The notes: a model not told the origin generated them from the sequence alone. A DNA stretch of 64,000 nucleotides from Ascidiaceihabitans sp029251465 (GCF_042932805.1 NZ_CP170633.1:2356001-2420000); one strand, 5' to 3'; counted from the stretch's first letter, positions 16,464-25,169 are shown. Numbers and translations are program-made.

Positions 16464-17251
16464 ACTGCCACCGGTGCTTTGATGCCCGCATCGGGGTCGT
16501 AGCCGATCAGCTCAAAGTCCTCGTATTTAAAGTCGAAAATCGAACTGACCTGTCGTTTAATCCGCATCTGCGGCAACGGTTTCGGGCTGCGTGAAAGTTG
16601 CAAATTCACCTGATCCATATGGTTGGAATAAATATGTGCGTCCCCCAATGTGTGCACAAAATCGCCCGCCTCGTAGCCCGTCACATGGGCCAGCATCTGC
16701 AACAACAACGCGTAGGATGCGATGTTGAACGGCACGCCAAGGAACATATCGGCAGAGCGTTGATAGAGCTGGAGATGCATTTTCTGACCGATGATTTTGA
16801 CCTGCCACATGGTGTGACAAGGCGGCAGCGCCATGTCGGCGATTTCACCGGGGTTCCACGCAGACACGATCAAACGACGGCTGTCTGGCGACGATTTGAT
16901 GTCGGAAATCAGCCGCTCGATCTGATCGACAGTGCCACGTTCGGACGGAAATTCACGCCACTGTTTCCCATAAACCGGGCCAAGATCGCCGTTCTCATCC
17001 GCCCACTCATCCCAAATCGACACGCCGTTTTCCTTGAGATAACCGATGTTTGTATCACCAGCCAGGAACCACAACAGCTCGTGAATAATGGACCGCAGAT
17101 GCACCTTTTTGGTCGTAACCATCGGAAACCCATCAGCCAAAGGATAGCGCATTTGCATCCCGAAATGCGATGTCGTGCCGGTGCCAGTGCGGTCTGTTGT
17201 CTCTTGCCCAAGCGCTAAAATCTCGCGCAATGCGTCATGGTATTGTTTCAT
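16460..17251 (-). CDS. thyA: Thymidylate synthase
   Basis: This 263-residue enzyme methylates dUMP to dTMP using methylenetetrahydrofolate. The active-site cysteine is in ALPPCHTMWQVK, and RSADMFLGVPFNIASYALL and HIYSNHMDQVNLQL are the usual nucleotide-binding segments. The length equals that of classical ThyA. The start at 17251 has AGGAGG ideally placed upstream. It is followed by folA with a 4-bp overlap, the standard pairing. Confidence 0.97.
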   Translation of the reverse strand: MKQYHDALREILALGQETTDRTGTGTTSHFGMQMRYPLADGFPMVTTKKVHLRSIIHELLWFLAGDTNIGYLKENGVSIWDEWADENGDLGPVYGKQWREFPSERGTVDQIERLISDIKSSPDSRRLIVSAWNPGEIADMALPPCHTMWQVKIIGQKMHLQLYQRSADMFLGVPFNIASYALLLQMLAHVTGYEAGDFVHTLGDAHIYSNHMDQVNLQLSRSPKPLPQMRIKRQVSSIFDFKYEDFELIGYDPDAGIKAPVAV

Positions 17252-17487
17252 GTGGCCTCCTGCCTATTGGCGACACGCGTTTAGGTTGCGCATACAGAAT
17301 CTAACAGAGTTGCACCCTATCTAGTATAACGCCACTTTTGAACCGCAATATCATGGTCGTTTTTCGGCCACGGTTCACTTTCACAATGCGCGTCAAGGTT
17401 AAGTGATCGTTGACTTTTTAAGTAAACACACCGAACAGTTTACCCAACGAGGCAGTAATAATCGAAACCCAAAAGAGGTTCGGCAGT

Positions 17488-18417
17488 ATGAAGTATTTTA
17501 CAAGCGTATGCGCTTTGGCGCTGGTTGTTGGCGCGTGCGGTAGCGGCGGGTCGAACCCTTTTTCAGCGGTGGATTCGTCAACTCCGACCACCGGCACACC
17601 CACGACAACATCAACAGTTCCCACCAGCGTTTCCAACGATCTGACGTCTTTTACTTTTGACGGATCGACCTTAACGGTCACCGGACCGGGATTTGACGGC
17701 GACGGGCCAGAACTGACTTACACCCGCAAGGCCGGCTTGGACGTTCCAGGCTATGTTGCCTTTGCCGCACAAGACGATGCACTCGATGATCACTTTACGG
17801 CCTATGCCCAAACGATCGGCAGCGCGACGGCCGTTCTGACAACGAGCGGCGGCAGCCTGGGTTATTTTGAAGGCGGGGCCAGTTACACTCGCACCGGAAG
17901 TTATGAAAAACCCACTGGCGACGATATCCCGACCGCGGGACTGGTGCGTTACGCGGGCAACTACGTCGGGCTTAGCAACGTTGACGGCCCCGGTGGCGAT
18001 CTGATCACGCCCCCCGTAGGCATCCCGGATGAAGTTTTGCCCGGCCAAGCAGGCTTGGTGACGGGCAACATTATTATCAACGTCGGCTTTGACGACAACG
18101 AACTAAAGGGCCTGATTTACCAGCGCGAAATCACAACCGCTGGCGGGGTTCTTGACATGCCTGACATCATTTTGGTGCCGACCAGCATCGATGACAACGG
18201 CACATTCAGCGGTGAAGCACAGGTCGGCACGCAAACTGCAGGCGCATACGGCGGCATCTTTGCGGGTGACAATTCAGAAGGTATGGCAGGTGGCGTCCAC
18301 TTGTCCGATCACTTCCTGGATGGCACAACCGCCGAAGAAGAATACGGCATCTTTGTTCTGGGGCAGTGTAATTCTGCTGTTGAAACAGACACCGAACTCT
18401 GCGCGGTAGATGACTAA
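17488..18417 (+). CDS. Lipoprotein with TbpB-like barrel domain; candidate Slam (type XI secretion) cargo
   Basis: This 309-residue lipoprotein has a lipobox VGAC with the acylated Cys at residue 17 and a Ser/Gly/Thr/Pro-rich tether to about residue 48. A glycine-rich beta domain follows. Its C-terminal part, with YGGIFAGDNSEGMAGGVHL, resembles the small beta-barrel of TbpB/HpuA-type surface lipoproteins. Two cysteines (294 and 305) near the end may form a disulphide. The stop region overlaps the start of the Slam-like gene by 8 bp, the usual cargo-exporter order. Surface exposure is inferred from the neighbour and ligand identity is unknown. AGAGG precedes the ATG at 17488. Confidence 0.75.
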   Translation: MKYFTSVCALALVVGACGSGGSNPFSAVDSSTPTTGTPTTTSTVPTSVSNDLTSFTFDGSTLTVTGPGFDGDGPELTYTRKAGLDVPGYVAFAAQDDALDDHFTAYAQTIGSATAVLTTSGGSLGYFEGGASYTRTGSYEKPTGDDIPTAGLVRYAGNYVGLSNVDGPGGDLITPPVGIPDEVLPGQAGLVTGNIIINVGFDDNELKGLIYQREITTAGGVLDMPDIILVPTSIDDNGTFSGEAQVGTQTAGAYGGIFAGDNSEGMAGGVHLSDHFLDGTTAEEEYGIFVLGQCNSAVETDTELCAVDD

Positions 18418-19798
18418 ACGCACCGCATGGGCGCTGTGTGTTTCCCTGCTATGCGCAGGCACACAGGCGGCCATTGCGGACGGATCACAACAGACGACAT
18501 TGACGTTGGAACAAGGGCGCAAGTTGGCTTTGCACGCCTTATCCAACGGTGATGCGCAACTGGCGCTAAATGTGTCGCGCGGTCTTTGGGAAGCGGACCC
18601 GAAGAACCCCCAAACCTATTCGATCATCGCGTCGGCCTACGCCCATCTGGGGGAACATACCGCCGCGCGACGGGCCGCGGCAAAAGCGTATCGATATTCT
18701 GACAATAAAACACTGCGCCTTAGTGCCGCCCAATTGGCTGCCCGCGCCGCTTTGGCCGAAGAGCGCCCGACATTGACCCAAGTCTGGCTGCGCCGCGCCG
18801 TTTTGAATTCACACTCGCAAGCAGATGAAAAACGCATCGCCAGCGATTACGCCCGCGTGCGTGCCTTAAACCCGTGGAGCTTTCGTTTAAATGGCAGCCT
18901 GAAACCATCCAGCAACGTCAACAACGGGGCCGATAGCGCGTTGCAAATCATCGATGGTGACCCGTTGGTCGGCAGTTTATCTGGCAATGCCCAAGCCCTG
19001 AGCGGCTGGATCACCGACGTCGATGCGTCTGTCGGCTACAGATTGCGCAGCACTGAAACGTCACGCACATCGCTTGGGGCACGTGTTTTTGTGCATCGTG
19101 TGATGCTGTCAGACGGGGCTAAAATACAGGCTCCGAGCACTGAAAATTCCGATTTTTCAAGCACCTACGTCGAAACGTCGTTAAAACAAACGCGGATCGT
19201 TGGAGCGCGCAAGAACCGTTTGAATTACGGTTTGGCCGTTGGCACGTCGATTTACGCGCAGAACACGTCCTATCATTTTGCGCGCGGCAGTTTGGGATAC
19301 AGATGGAAGTTGGCTGCGCAAACCCATTTTTCGTTAAACGGATCGCTGGAACGTCGCCACGTGCCCGGCAAGTCGATCAAGGACAGTTCAATCTATGCGC
19401 TCTCAGGCGCGCTTCATCACCGATTGGCTGGCGGCAACACGCTGTCCTTTTCGCTCAGCTTGCGGGATGTCAAATCGGATCACATCAGAACGCCCTATTC
19501 CAGCGCCAGCTTGCGTGCATCCTACGCGTTTGCAAAACAAATCGGACCTGCCAAAATTTCGACAGGACTGACGTTCGGATATTCGGACTACGACATCTAC
19601 TTGACCGGAAATCGCCAAGCCCCCGGCGGACGGCAAGACAGATCGGCCTACGGGGACGTCACGATGGTATTCCCGGAACATGATTACGCGGGCTTTGCAC
19701 CAACATTGCGCGTTCGCACCGGGCGAAAATTCTCGAATGTCAGCCGCTTTGACACCCGCGAATTTTCGGTGTCATTGGGCATCCAATCAAAGTTCTGA
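18410..19798 (+). CDS. Slam-like outer membrane protein (TPR plus DUF560 beta-barrel), type XI secretion
   Basis: This 462-residue protein has a signal peptide (about residues 1-23). An alpha-helical TPR-like periplasmic region spans about 29-145 (ALSNGDAQLALNVSRGLWE then DPKNPQTYSIIASAYAHLGE). From about 155 to the end it is a beta-strand-rich barrel with many alternating Tyr/Leu/Arg segments and a terminal phenylalanine (LGIQSKF), the BAM recognition ending. This architecture and length match the surface lipoprotein assembly modulators (Slam) that move lipoproteins to the outer face of the outer membrane. Other TPR-barrel families are the main alternative. It is preceded by an overlapping lipoprotein gene. 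Confidence 0.75.
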   Translation: MTKRTAWALCVSLLCAGTQAAIADGSQQTTLTLEQGRKLALHALSNGDAQLALNVSRGLWEADPKNPQTYSIIASAYAHLGEHTAARRAAAKAYRYSDNKTLRLSAAQLAARAALAEERPTLTQVWLRRAVLNSHSQADEKRIASDYARVRALNPWSFRLNGSLKPSSNVNNGADSALQIIDGDPLVGSLSGNAQALSGWITDVDASVGYRLRSTETSRTSLGARVFVHRVMLSDGAKIQAPSTENSDFSSTYVETSLKQTRIVGARKNRLNYGLAVGTSIYAQNTSYHFARGSLGYRWKLAAQTHFSLNGSLERRHVPGKSIKDSSIYALSGALHHRLAGGNTLSFSLSLRDVKSDHIRTPYSSASLRASYAFAKQIGPAKISTGLTFGYSDYDIYLTGNRQAPGGRQDRSAYGDVTMVFPEHDYAGFAPTLRVRTGRKFSNVSRFDTREFSVSLGIQSKF

Positions 19799-19879
19799 GA
19801 GCCGCGCACGCACTGACTGGCATCTTTTGCGCCCCATGCTAGTTTGGACCGTAACAACGTCACACGCAAAGGGCACACC

Positions 19880-20308
19880 ATGACAATCAAATATCTCCAC
19901 ACCATGATCCGCGTTGCTGATCTGGAAAAAACGATGGCGTTTTTCGAACTTTTGGGTCTGAAAGAAACCCGGCGCTGGGACAACGAAGGCGGGCGTTTTT
20001 CGCTGGTTTTCATGGCCGCCCCCGGTCAAGAAGACTGCCCTGTCGAGCTGACGCACAACTGGGATGGCGATGATGGTCTGCCATCTGACAGCCGTCATTT
20101 CGGGCATCTGGCATACGCCGTCGATAATATTTACGCGACATGCCAACACCTTATGGACAACGGCATCACGATCAATCGCCCTCCACGCGATGGCCACATG
20201 GCGTTTGTGCGCAGCCCTGACAACATCTCGATCGAGCTGTTGCAGGCAGATGAACGATTGGCCCCGGCCGAACCTTGGGCCAGCATGGAAAACACAGGTC
20301 ACTGGTGA
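19880..20308 (+). CDS. gloA: Lactoylglutathione lyase (glyoxalase I)
   Basis: This 142-residue VOC-fold enzyme converts the methylglyoxal-glutathione hemithioacetal to lactoylglutathione. The four metal ligands expected from bacterial GlxI are visible: His in YLHTMIRVADLEK, Glu in CPVELTHNW, His in FGHLAYAVD and Glu in SIELLQ. The ATG at 19880 follows AAAGGGC; the earlier in-frame start adds unconserved residues. It overlaps the first DUF1194 gene by 4 bp (GTGA), so it may head that operon. Confidence 0.92.
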   Translation: MTIKYLHTMIRVADLEKTMAFFELLGLKETRRWDNEGGRFSLVFMAAPGQEDCPVELTHNWDGDDGLPSDSRHFGHLAYAVDNIYATCQHLMDNGITINRPPRDGHMAFVRSPDNISIELLQADERLAPAEPWASMENTGHW

Positions 20309-21012
20309 TCCGGCACGCCGCATTCGTATTGACGGCCTGCCTGATGTCGGCAGGCCCAGCGCTGGCAGAGTGTCGATTGGCGCTTCTGTTGGCGGTGGAT
20401 GTGTCCAATTCGGTGGATCGGCACGAGGATATCTTGCAGCGAAACGGCTTGGCCGACGCGCTATTGGCACCCGAAGTCGCCGATGCGGTGTTTGCGTCAG
20501 ATTTTAACGTGGCTTTGGCTGCGTTCGAATGGTCTGGCCGTCATCACCAGAAAATATTGCTGGACTGGACGATGCTAAACGAACCCACACACTTGCAAGC
20601 CGCCTCAGATCGCATTCGCGCAAGCCAACGCGGTCAGGTCGATTTCCCGACCGCAATTGGTGCAGCACTGGAATTTGGCGCAATAATGTTCGACCGCGCG
20701 CCGCCGTGTTGGGCCCAAACCTTGGATATGGCGGGAGACGGCAAAAACAACGATGGCGATGAACCCGTGGTCGCCTACGCCAATCCGGCCTACGACAACG
20801 TCACGGTTAATGGCTTGGTCGTACGCGTTGTGGAACTGGAAATGGACCCGGGCGTTGCGGCCTACTATCGCAGCGATGTCATCCGTGGGCCTGGATCTTT
20901 TGTCGAGATTTCCCAAGGCTTTGAGGATTATGAACGCGCGATGCAACGCAAGTTGGAACGCGAACTGGCCCCCGCGATGATCGGGTCTTTGTCGCAGGGA
21001 ACCCAAGGATGA
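20305..21012 (+). CDS. DUF1194 family secreted vWA-like protein (copy 1)
   Basis: This 235-residue protein has a signal peptide ending near ALAEC and a von Willebrand factor A-like fold. The metal-ion-dependent adhesion motif is DVSNSVD (DxSxS), followed by FEWSGRHHQ, DFPTAIGAALEFG and AGDGKNNDGD. The C-terminus has VNGLVVR and a helix GFEDYERAMQRKLEREL. The GTG at 20305 overlaps the gloA stop; a TTG 30 bases earlier would spoil the signal peptide. DUF1194 function is unknown. It is the first of three tandem copies. Confidence 0.85.
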   Translation: MIRHAAFVLTACLMSAGPALAECRLALLLAVDVSNSVDRHEDILQRNGLADALLAPEVADAVFASDFNVALAAFEWSGRHHQKILLDWTMLNEPTHLQAASDRIRASQRGQVDFPTAIGAALEFGAIMFDRAPPCWAQTLDMAGDGKNNDGDEPVVAYANPAYDNVTVNGLVVRVVELEMDPGVAAYYRSDVIRGPGSFVEISQGFEDYERAMQRKLERELAPAMIGSLSQGTQG

Positions 21013-21716
21013 AGGTCGCATGCGCTACAACTTTGATCATGGCATTTGCACCCTGCGCGCAGGCATCCGAGTGTCGCCTCGCCTTGTTATTGGCGATGGA
21101 TGTGTCCAGTTCGGTCGACGTCGCAGAAGACCAGTTACAACGCGGTGGCATCGTTGCGGCCCTGACCGCCCCCGAAGTTCAGGCCGCATTTTTCGCATCT
21201 GACCACCCGGTGGCACTCGGCATTTATGAATGGTCCGGGCGTTACAATCAGGAAATCCTGCTGGATTGGACAATGATTGATCGCCCCTCTGCACTGCTGT
21301 TTGCCGCTGAAACCGTTGCCAACAGCAAACGCAGCCACAACGATTTTCCAACCGCAATGGGGTACGCATTGGGCTATGGGGCGGAAATGTTGAACCGCGC
21401 CCCCCCCTGTTTGTACAAAACCATCGATATCGCCGGAGACGGGCAAAACAACGAAGGCTTTCGCCCCGCTGCGGCGTACCGGGAATTCGCATTTCGCGAT
21501 GTGACTGTGAACGGTTTGGTTGTGAATGCCGCTGATTTTGAAGCGGAAACTGGCCTGATTGCATTTTATCAGCGCGAGGTTTTGCACGGCCCCGGTGCAT
21601 TTTTGGAAATCGCGCAGGGTTTTGAAGATTACGAGCGCGCGATGCGGCGCAAACTGGAACGGGAACTGACGCCTCACGTGATTGGGCAATCGGAGCGATC
21701 AGAGGACGCGGGATGA
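21009..21716 (+). CDS. DUF1194 family secreted vWA-like protein (copy 2)
   Basis: This 235-residue protein has a signal peptide (cleaved near AQASEC), the MIDAS-like DVSSSVD motif, YEWSGRYNQ, DFPTAMGYALGYG and AGDGQNNEGF. By eye it is roughly half identical to copy 1 along its whole length, including the end GFEDYERAMRRKLEREL. The ATG at 21009 overlaps the upstream stop (ATGA). The three copies keep the motif and the order but differ in the loops, which suggests different partners or ligands. Confidence 0.85.
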   Translation: MKVACATTLIMAFAPCAQASECRLALLLAMDVSSSVDVAEDQLQRGGIVAALTAPEVQAAFFASDHPVALGIYEWSGRYNQEILLDWTMIDRPSALLFAAETVANSKRSHNDFPTAMGYALGYGAEMLNRAPPCLYKTIDIAGDGQNNEGFRPAAAYREFAFRDVTVNGLVVNAADFEAETGLIAFYQREVLHGPGAFLEIAQGFEDYERAMRRKLERELTPHVIGQSERSEDAG

Positions 21717-22420
21717 TGCTTCGTCTGCTTGGGGCACTCATGCTAATCGGGTTGGCGACGTCCGCGAATGCGCAATGTCGGCAAGCTTTGGCGTTGGGCT
21801 TGGATGTGTCAGGATCAGTCGACGCGCGCGAATATCGCTTGCAGATGGATGGGCTTGCCCAAGCGTTGAGCGCGTCAACCGTTCAATCAAAACTGCTGTC
21901 CCAACCGGATACACCCGTCATGTTGCTGGTCTATGAATGGAGCGGTCCAAACGATCAACATACAGTTCTGCAGTGGCAACCTGTGACTTCGGTGCAGGAC
22001 CTCGAGCAAATCATTGTTGTTTTGCAAAACACCCAGCGGCGTGACGCCAGCCCGGGAACAGCGCTGGGGCAAGCCATGCAAGTTGGTGCCGCACATCTGT
22101 CAAAGGCAGACTGTTGGGCCAAGACGCTCGATATTTCGGGGGATGGAAAATCCAACCTCGGGATCAGGCCGCGCGATGCTAAACCGTTGTTGGCACCGCA
22201 AGGGATCACCGTAAACGGATTGGTAATCGGGGCAGATGCTCCGACCATCAGTGATACCCGCCAGACTGAAATTGGCGAGCTGTCGTCGTATTTCAGGGCC
22301 GAGGTTATCCTTGGCCCTGATGCGTTTGTTGAAACGTCGCTTGGCTTTGCCGATTACGCAGCGGCGATGACCCGCAAGCTGGTGCGAGAGCTGCAAGAGG
22401 TGCAGCTGTCCCTGCGTTAA
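21713..22420 (+). CDS. DUF1194 family secreted vWA-like protein (copy 3, divergent)
   Basis: This 235-residue protein has a signal peptide ending near SANAQC and the MIDAS-like motif DVSGSVD. YEWSGPNDQ, SPGTALGQAMQVG and SGDGKSNLGI take the places of the equivalent motifs in copies 1 and 2. It is clearly less similar to them than they are to each other. It ends FADYAAAMTRKLVRELQ and also overlaps its upstream gene by 4 bp. The stop is 9 bp from that of the convergent MarR gene, so the operon ends here. Confidence 0.85.
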   Translation: MMLRLLGALMLIGLATSANAQCRQALALGLDVSGSVDAREYRLQMDGLAQALSASTVQSKLLSQPDTPVMLLVYEWSGPNDQHTVLQWQPVTSVQDLEQIIVVLQNTQRRDASPGTALGQAMQVGAAHLSKADCWAKTLDISGDGKSNLGIRPRDAKPLLAPQGITVNGLVIGADAPTISDTRQTEIGELSSYFRAEVILGPDAFVETSLGFADYAAAMTRKLVRELQEVQLSLR

Positions 22421-22429
22421 GCGTTCGGG

Positions 22430-22927
22430 TCAGTAAATATACCTGATCTGATCCGTCCAATAGCGTTCGACCCGTTTGAGCGAGACAGTGATGTCTTCGA
22501 TCCCTTCAGGCCCCAGCACACCACGGCTTTGCAGCCCTTCGGCGTGGCGTTCGAACAGATCGGTGACGACACTGCGAATGTGGCGCCCCTGTTCTGTCAA
22601 ACGCACCCGCACTGATCTGCGGTCGATTTCGCAGCGTTGATGGTGCATGTATCCCATCTCGACCAGCTTTTTCAGGTTATAACTGACGTTGCTGCCTTGA
22701 TAATAACCGCGGCTTTTTAGTTCGCCCGCGGTCACCTCGTTGTCGCCGATGTTGAACAACAGTAGCGCCTGCACTGCGTTTATTTCCAACACGCCAACGC
22801 GTTCGAATTCATCTTTGATGACGTCCAAAAGCAACCGGTGCAATCGTTCCACCAGCGATAATGCTTCTAGATATCCACCCATGAACCCCTTTTCAGAGGC
22901 TCCGATAAGGGGCTCTTGAATGCTCAT
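22430..22927 (-). CDS. MarR-family winged-helix regulator (LdtR-like)
   Basis: This 165-residue protein has a central winged helix with AGELKSRGYYQGSNVSYNLK and a LVEMGYMHHQRCEIDRRSVRV wing, typical of the alphaproteobacterial LdtR-like MarR subgroup. In Liberibacter and Rhizobiales, LdtR-type proteins regulate an L,D-transpeptidase gene and stress responses. The target here is unknown. The start at 22927 is the natural first ATG; the 87 bp before it contain only spacer. Confidence 0.8.
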   Translation of the reverse strand: MSIQEPLIGASEKGFMGGYLEALSLVERLHRLLLDVIKDEFERVGVLEINAVQALLLFNIGDNEVTAGELKSRGYYQGSNVSYNLKKLVEMGYMHHQRCEIDRRSVRVRLTEQGRHIRSVVTDLFERHAEGLQSRGVLGPEGIEDITVSLKRVERYWTDQIRYIY

Positions 22928-23014
22928 TTTTGTCTCCGACTCAATCTGCTCGTTTCAAGCAAACTGCGACAAAAACTGTAATAATAGGTTAAGTTTAGAC
23001 AAAAGCTGCGAACG

Positions 23015-23269
23015 CTACTGCAACTGGCGTGAAATCCGGTCAATCAGCCTTGTAAATTGGGGTGGTGGGGCCACCTGCCCCGTCACCCACTGATACAAAT
23101 CCTGATCGTTTTCGTTCAGCAAAGCGTCATACAAGACGATTTCGGCCTCTTCCATGTTCGCCAAATGTTCATCCGAAAACGCAATCAGAATGATGTCCAT
23201 TTCCTTGATCCCGCGGCGCATGGATCGCATGCGCAGGCGTTTGATGCGGTGTTCGGGCAGTTCAGACAT
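23015..23269 (-). CDS. sdhE: Succinate dehydrogenase assembly factor SdhE (FAD assembly factor)
   Basis: This 84-residue protein contains the RRGIKEMD segment, the RGxxE motif of SdhE/Sdh5 proteins that promote covalent flavinylation of succinate dehydrogenase. YDALLNENDQDLYQWVTGQ is the usual second helix region. Length is normal. It overlaps the 3' end of the XRE regulator gene by 8 bp on the same strand, an arrangement I associate with Rhodobacterales. Confidence 0.88.
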   Translation of the reverse strand: MSELPEHRIKRLRMRSMRRGIKEMDIILIAFSDEHLANMEEAEIVLYDALLNENDQDLYQWVTGQVAPPPQFTRLIDRISRQLQ

Positions 23270-23684
23270 CTGCCGCGGCCTCGGATGCAGAATTTGCCAA
23301 CACCCGGCGCAAGCGTTTTTCCAGACGCGCCATTTGTTCGGCGCGCGCGATCATGTCGGCCCGCATTTCGCGAATTTCGGTCAGAATCTCACGCATGTCA
23401 GACGTGCTGGTGTCATCATCGGGTGCATCTGCACCGACGCCTTCGCCGTTGATCAGCCACATCATCGAGACATTCAAAATGCCCGCCATGATCGACAGAC
23501 GGTTGGCGCGTGGCTCGCTTGTGTCGTTTTCCCAGCCCCGGATCGTGCCTGCGCGCACACCCAAACGGCGCGCCAGCTCTTTTTGGCTCATGCCGCTTTG
23601 TTCACGCGCGGCCGCAACCCGATCCCCGAATGTTGCTGTGTCAGGTCCGAACCAGTCTTGATCGCCACTATTTGTATCGTTCAT
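23262..23684 (-). CDS. XRE-family helix-turn-helix regulator
   Basis: This 140-residue protein has an N-terminal Cro/CI-type HTH at about residues 19-75 (RVAAAREQSGMSQKELARRL then GVRAGTIRGWEND). A short acidic linker (DAPDDDTSTSD) and a C-terminal heptad-rich helix (MREILTEIREMRADMIARAE) that may be a coiled coil for dimerisation follow. The start at 23684 has AAGGAACACG just upstream; the longer frame has no support. It is divergent from the aspartate aminotransferase gene and upstream of sdhE. The target is not known. Confidence 0.85.
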   Translation of the reverse strand: MNDTNSGDQDWFGPDTATFGDRVAAAREQSGMSQKELARRLGVRAGTIRGWENDTSEPRANRLSIMAGILNVSMMWLINGEGVGADAPDDDTSTSDMREILTEIREMRADMIARAEQMARLEKRLRRVLANSASEAAADV

Positions 23685-23799
23685 TTCGTGTTCCTTAATT
23701 CCAAAGCAAATGTTGGGGCGCGCCTTTGCATCAAACTTGATCGTCACAGCCTGCGCGCCTATGGAGGTGGTGATGTAACCCTATCAAACCGAGATCACA

Positions 23800-25002
23800 A
23801 TGAAACTGCTCTCCGACACTCTTGCCCGCGTCAAACCGTCCCCCACAATTGCTGTGACAAACAAAGCCGCCGAAATGAAAGCGGCTGGATTTGATGTCAT
23901 CGGCCTTGGTGCGGGTGAACCGGATTTCGACACCCCCCAGCATATCAAAGACGCAGGCATTGCCGCGATCAATTCCGGCAAAACGAAATACACGGCGGTC
24001 GACGGTATTGCTGAGCTGAAACAAGCGATCTGCGCCAAGTTCAAACGCGACAACGGCCTGGATTACACGCCGTCCCAAGTGTCCGTCAGTTCCGGTGGCA
24101 AACAGGTGTTGTACAACGCGCTGATGGCGACCTTGAACGAGGGCGACGAAGTTGTCATTCCTGCGCCTTATTGGGTCAGCTACCCCGACATGGTTTTGCT
24201 GGCTGGCGGCACGCCCGTTGTGGCCGAAGCATCGATCCAGACCGGTTTCAAACTGACCGCAGACCAGCTCGAGGCGGCGATCACGCCCAAAACCAAATGG
24301 CTGATTTTCAACTCGCCCTCCAACCCGACGGGCGCGGGATACACTTGGGAAGAGCTGAAAATGCTCACCGACGTGCTGATGCGCCACCCGCATGTGTGGG
24401 TGATGACCGACGACATGTACGAACACCTGTTCTACGATGATTTCAAATTCTGCACCCCTGCCGAAGTTGAACCACGCCTGTACGATCGCACCCTGACAGT
24501 GAACGGCGTGTCCAAAGCCTACGCAATGACCGGCTGGCGCATCGGCTATGCAGCGGGGCCGGAAAAACTGATCGCGGCCATGCGCAAGGTGCAATCGCAA
24601 TCCACGTCGAACCCCTGTTCGATCAGCCAATACGCGGCTGTCGAGGCACTGAACGGCACCCATGATTTTGTGCCCGTTAACAACAAAGTGTTCCAACGCC
24701 GCCGCGATCTGGTGGTGAAAATGCTGAACGACGCGGACGGCATCAGCTGCCCAACACCAGACGGCGCGTTCTACGTCTACCCGTCCATCGCGGAATTGAT
24801 CGGCAAAACCTCGGCCAAAGGGACAACGATCAGCGACGATGAAACCTTTGCCGCAGCCTTGCTTGAGGAAACCGGCGTCGCGGTTGTGTTCGGGGCGGCC
24901 TTTGGCCTGTCACCAAACTTTCGCGTCAGCTACGCCACCTCGGACGAGGCATTGCTCGAGGCTTGCACGCGCATCCAGACCTTCTGCGCGGCACTGACAT
25001 AA
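23800..25002 (+). CDS. aatA: Pyridoxal-phosphate-dependent aspartate aminotransferase (class I)
   Basis: This 400-residue enzyme interconverts aspartate and 2-oxoglutarate with oxaloacetate and glutamate. The PLP lysine is Lys239 in GVSKAYAMTGWRIGY. NSPSNPTG, DDMYEHL and the C-terminal NFRVSYATS with the carboxylate-binding arginine are all present. Its form is that of the Ib subgroup common in alphaproteobacteria. The gene starts at 23800 after the divergent XRE gene. Its stop codon lies inside the first unit of a tandem 19-bp repeat. Confidence 0.93.
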   Translation: MKLLSDTLARVKPSPTIAVTNKAAEMKAAGFDVIGLGAGEPDFDTPQHIKDAGIAAINSGKTKYTAVDGIAELKQAICAKFKRDNGLDYTPSQVSVSSGGKQVLYNALMATLNEGDEVVIPAPYWVSYPDMVLLAGGTPVVAEASIQTGFKLTADQLEAAITPKTKWLIFNSPSNPTGAGYTWEELKMLTDVLMRHPHVWVMTDDMYEHLFYDDFKFCTPAEVEPRLYDRTLTVNGVSKAYAMTGWRIGYAAGPEKLIAAMRKVQSQSTSNPCSISQYAAVEALNGTHDFVPVNNKVFQRRRDLVVKMLNDADGISCPTPDGAFYVYPSIAELIGKTSAKGTTISDDETFAAALLEETGVAVVFGAAFGLSPNFRVSYATSDEALLEACTRIQTFCAALT

Positions 25003-25055
25003 CCAAAAGACGGGGGCATAACCAAAAGACGGGGGCATAATCAACAGATGGGGGC
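24999..25055. repeat. Three tandem 19-bp units at the 3' end of aatA
   Basis: The unit ATAACCAAAAGACGGGGGC occurs at 24999-25017 and identically at 25018-25036. A third copy, diverged at four positions, follows at 25037-25055. The aatA stop codon is inside the first unit. The last unit provides the 5' arm of the hairpin at 25048-25068, so the repeat array and the terminator are physically merged. Confidence 0.9.
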
Positions 25056-25068
25056 ATAACGCCCCCAT
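25048..25068 (+). terminator. Hairpin after aatA
   Basis: ATGGGGGC at 25048-25055 pairs perfectly with GCCCCCAT at 25061-25068 around a 5-base loop. There is no T-tract after it, so it is an mRNA 3' stabiliser or weak terminator rather than a textbook intrinsic terminator. The GGGGGC of either upstream repeat unit could also pair with the same 3' arm. Confidence 0.55.
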
Positions 25069-25169
25069 CACCCGCATCGCGACTATGCGCCCCTGACAGC
25101 GCATGCTATTGTCCCCAAAAGTCATCCGCAGTGGCGGGCACAGCGATAGGCAGGGCAACAGGATATCCA

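Noticed and set aside
23731..24696. 321-codon minus-strand ORF opposite aatA
   Set aside because: It is a mirror-frame shadow of the aminotransferase codons (repeated His/Gly/Arg) without a ribosome binding site or motif.
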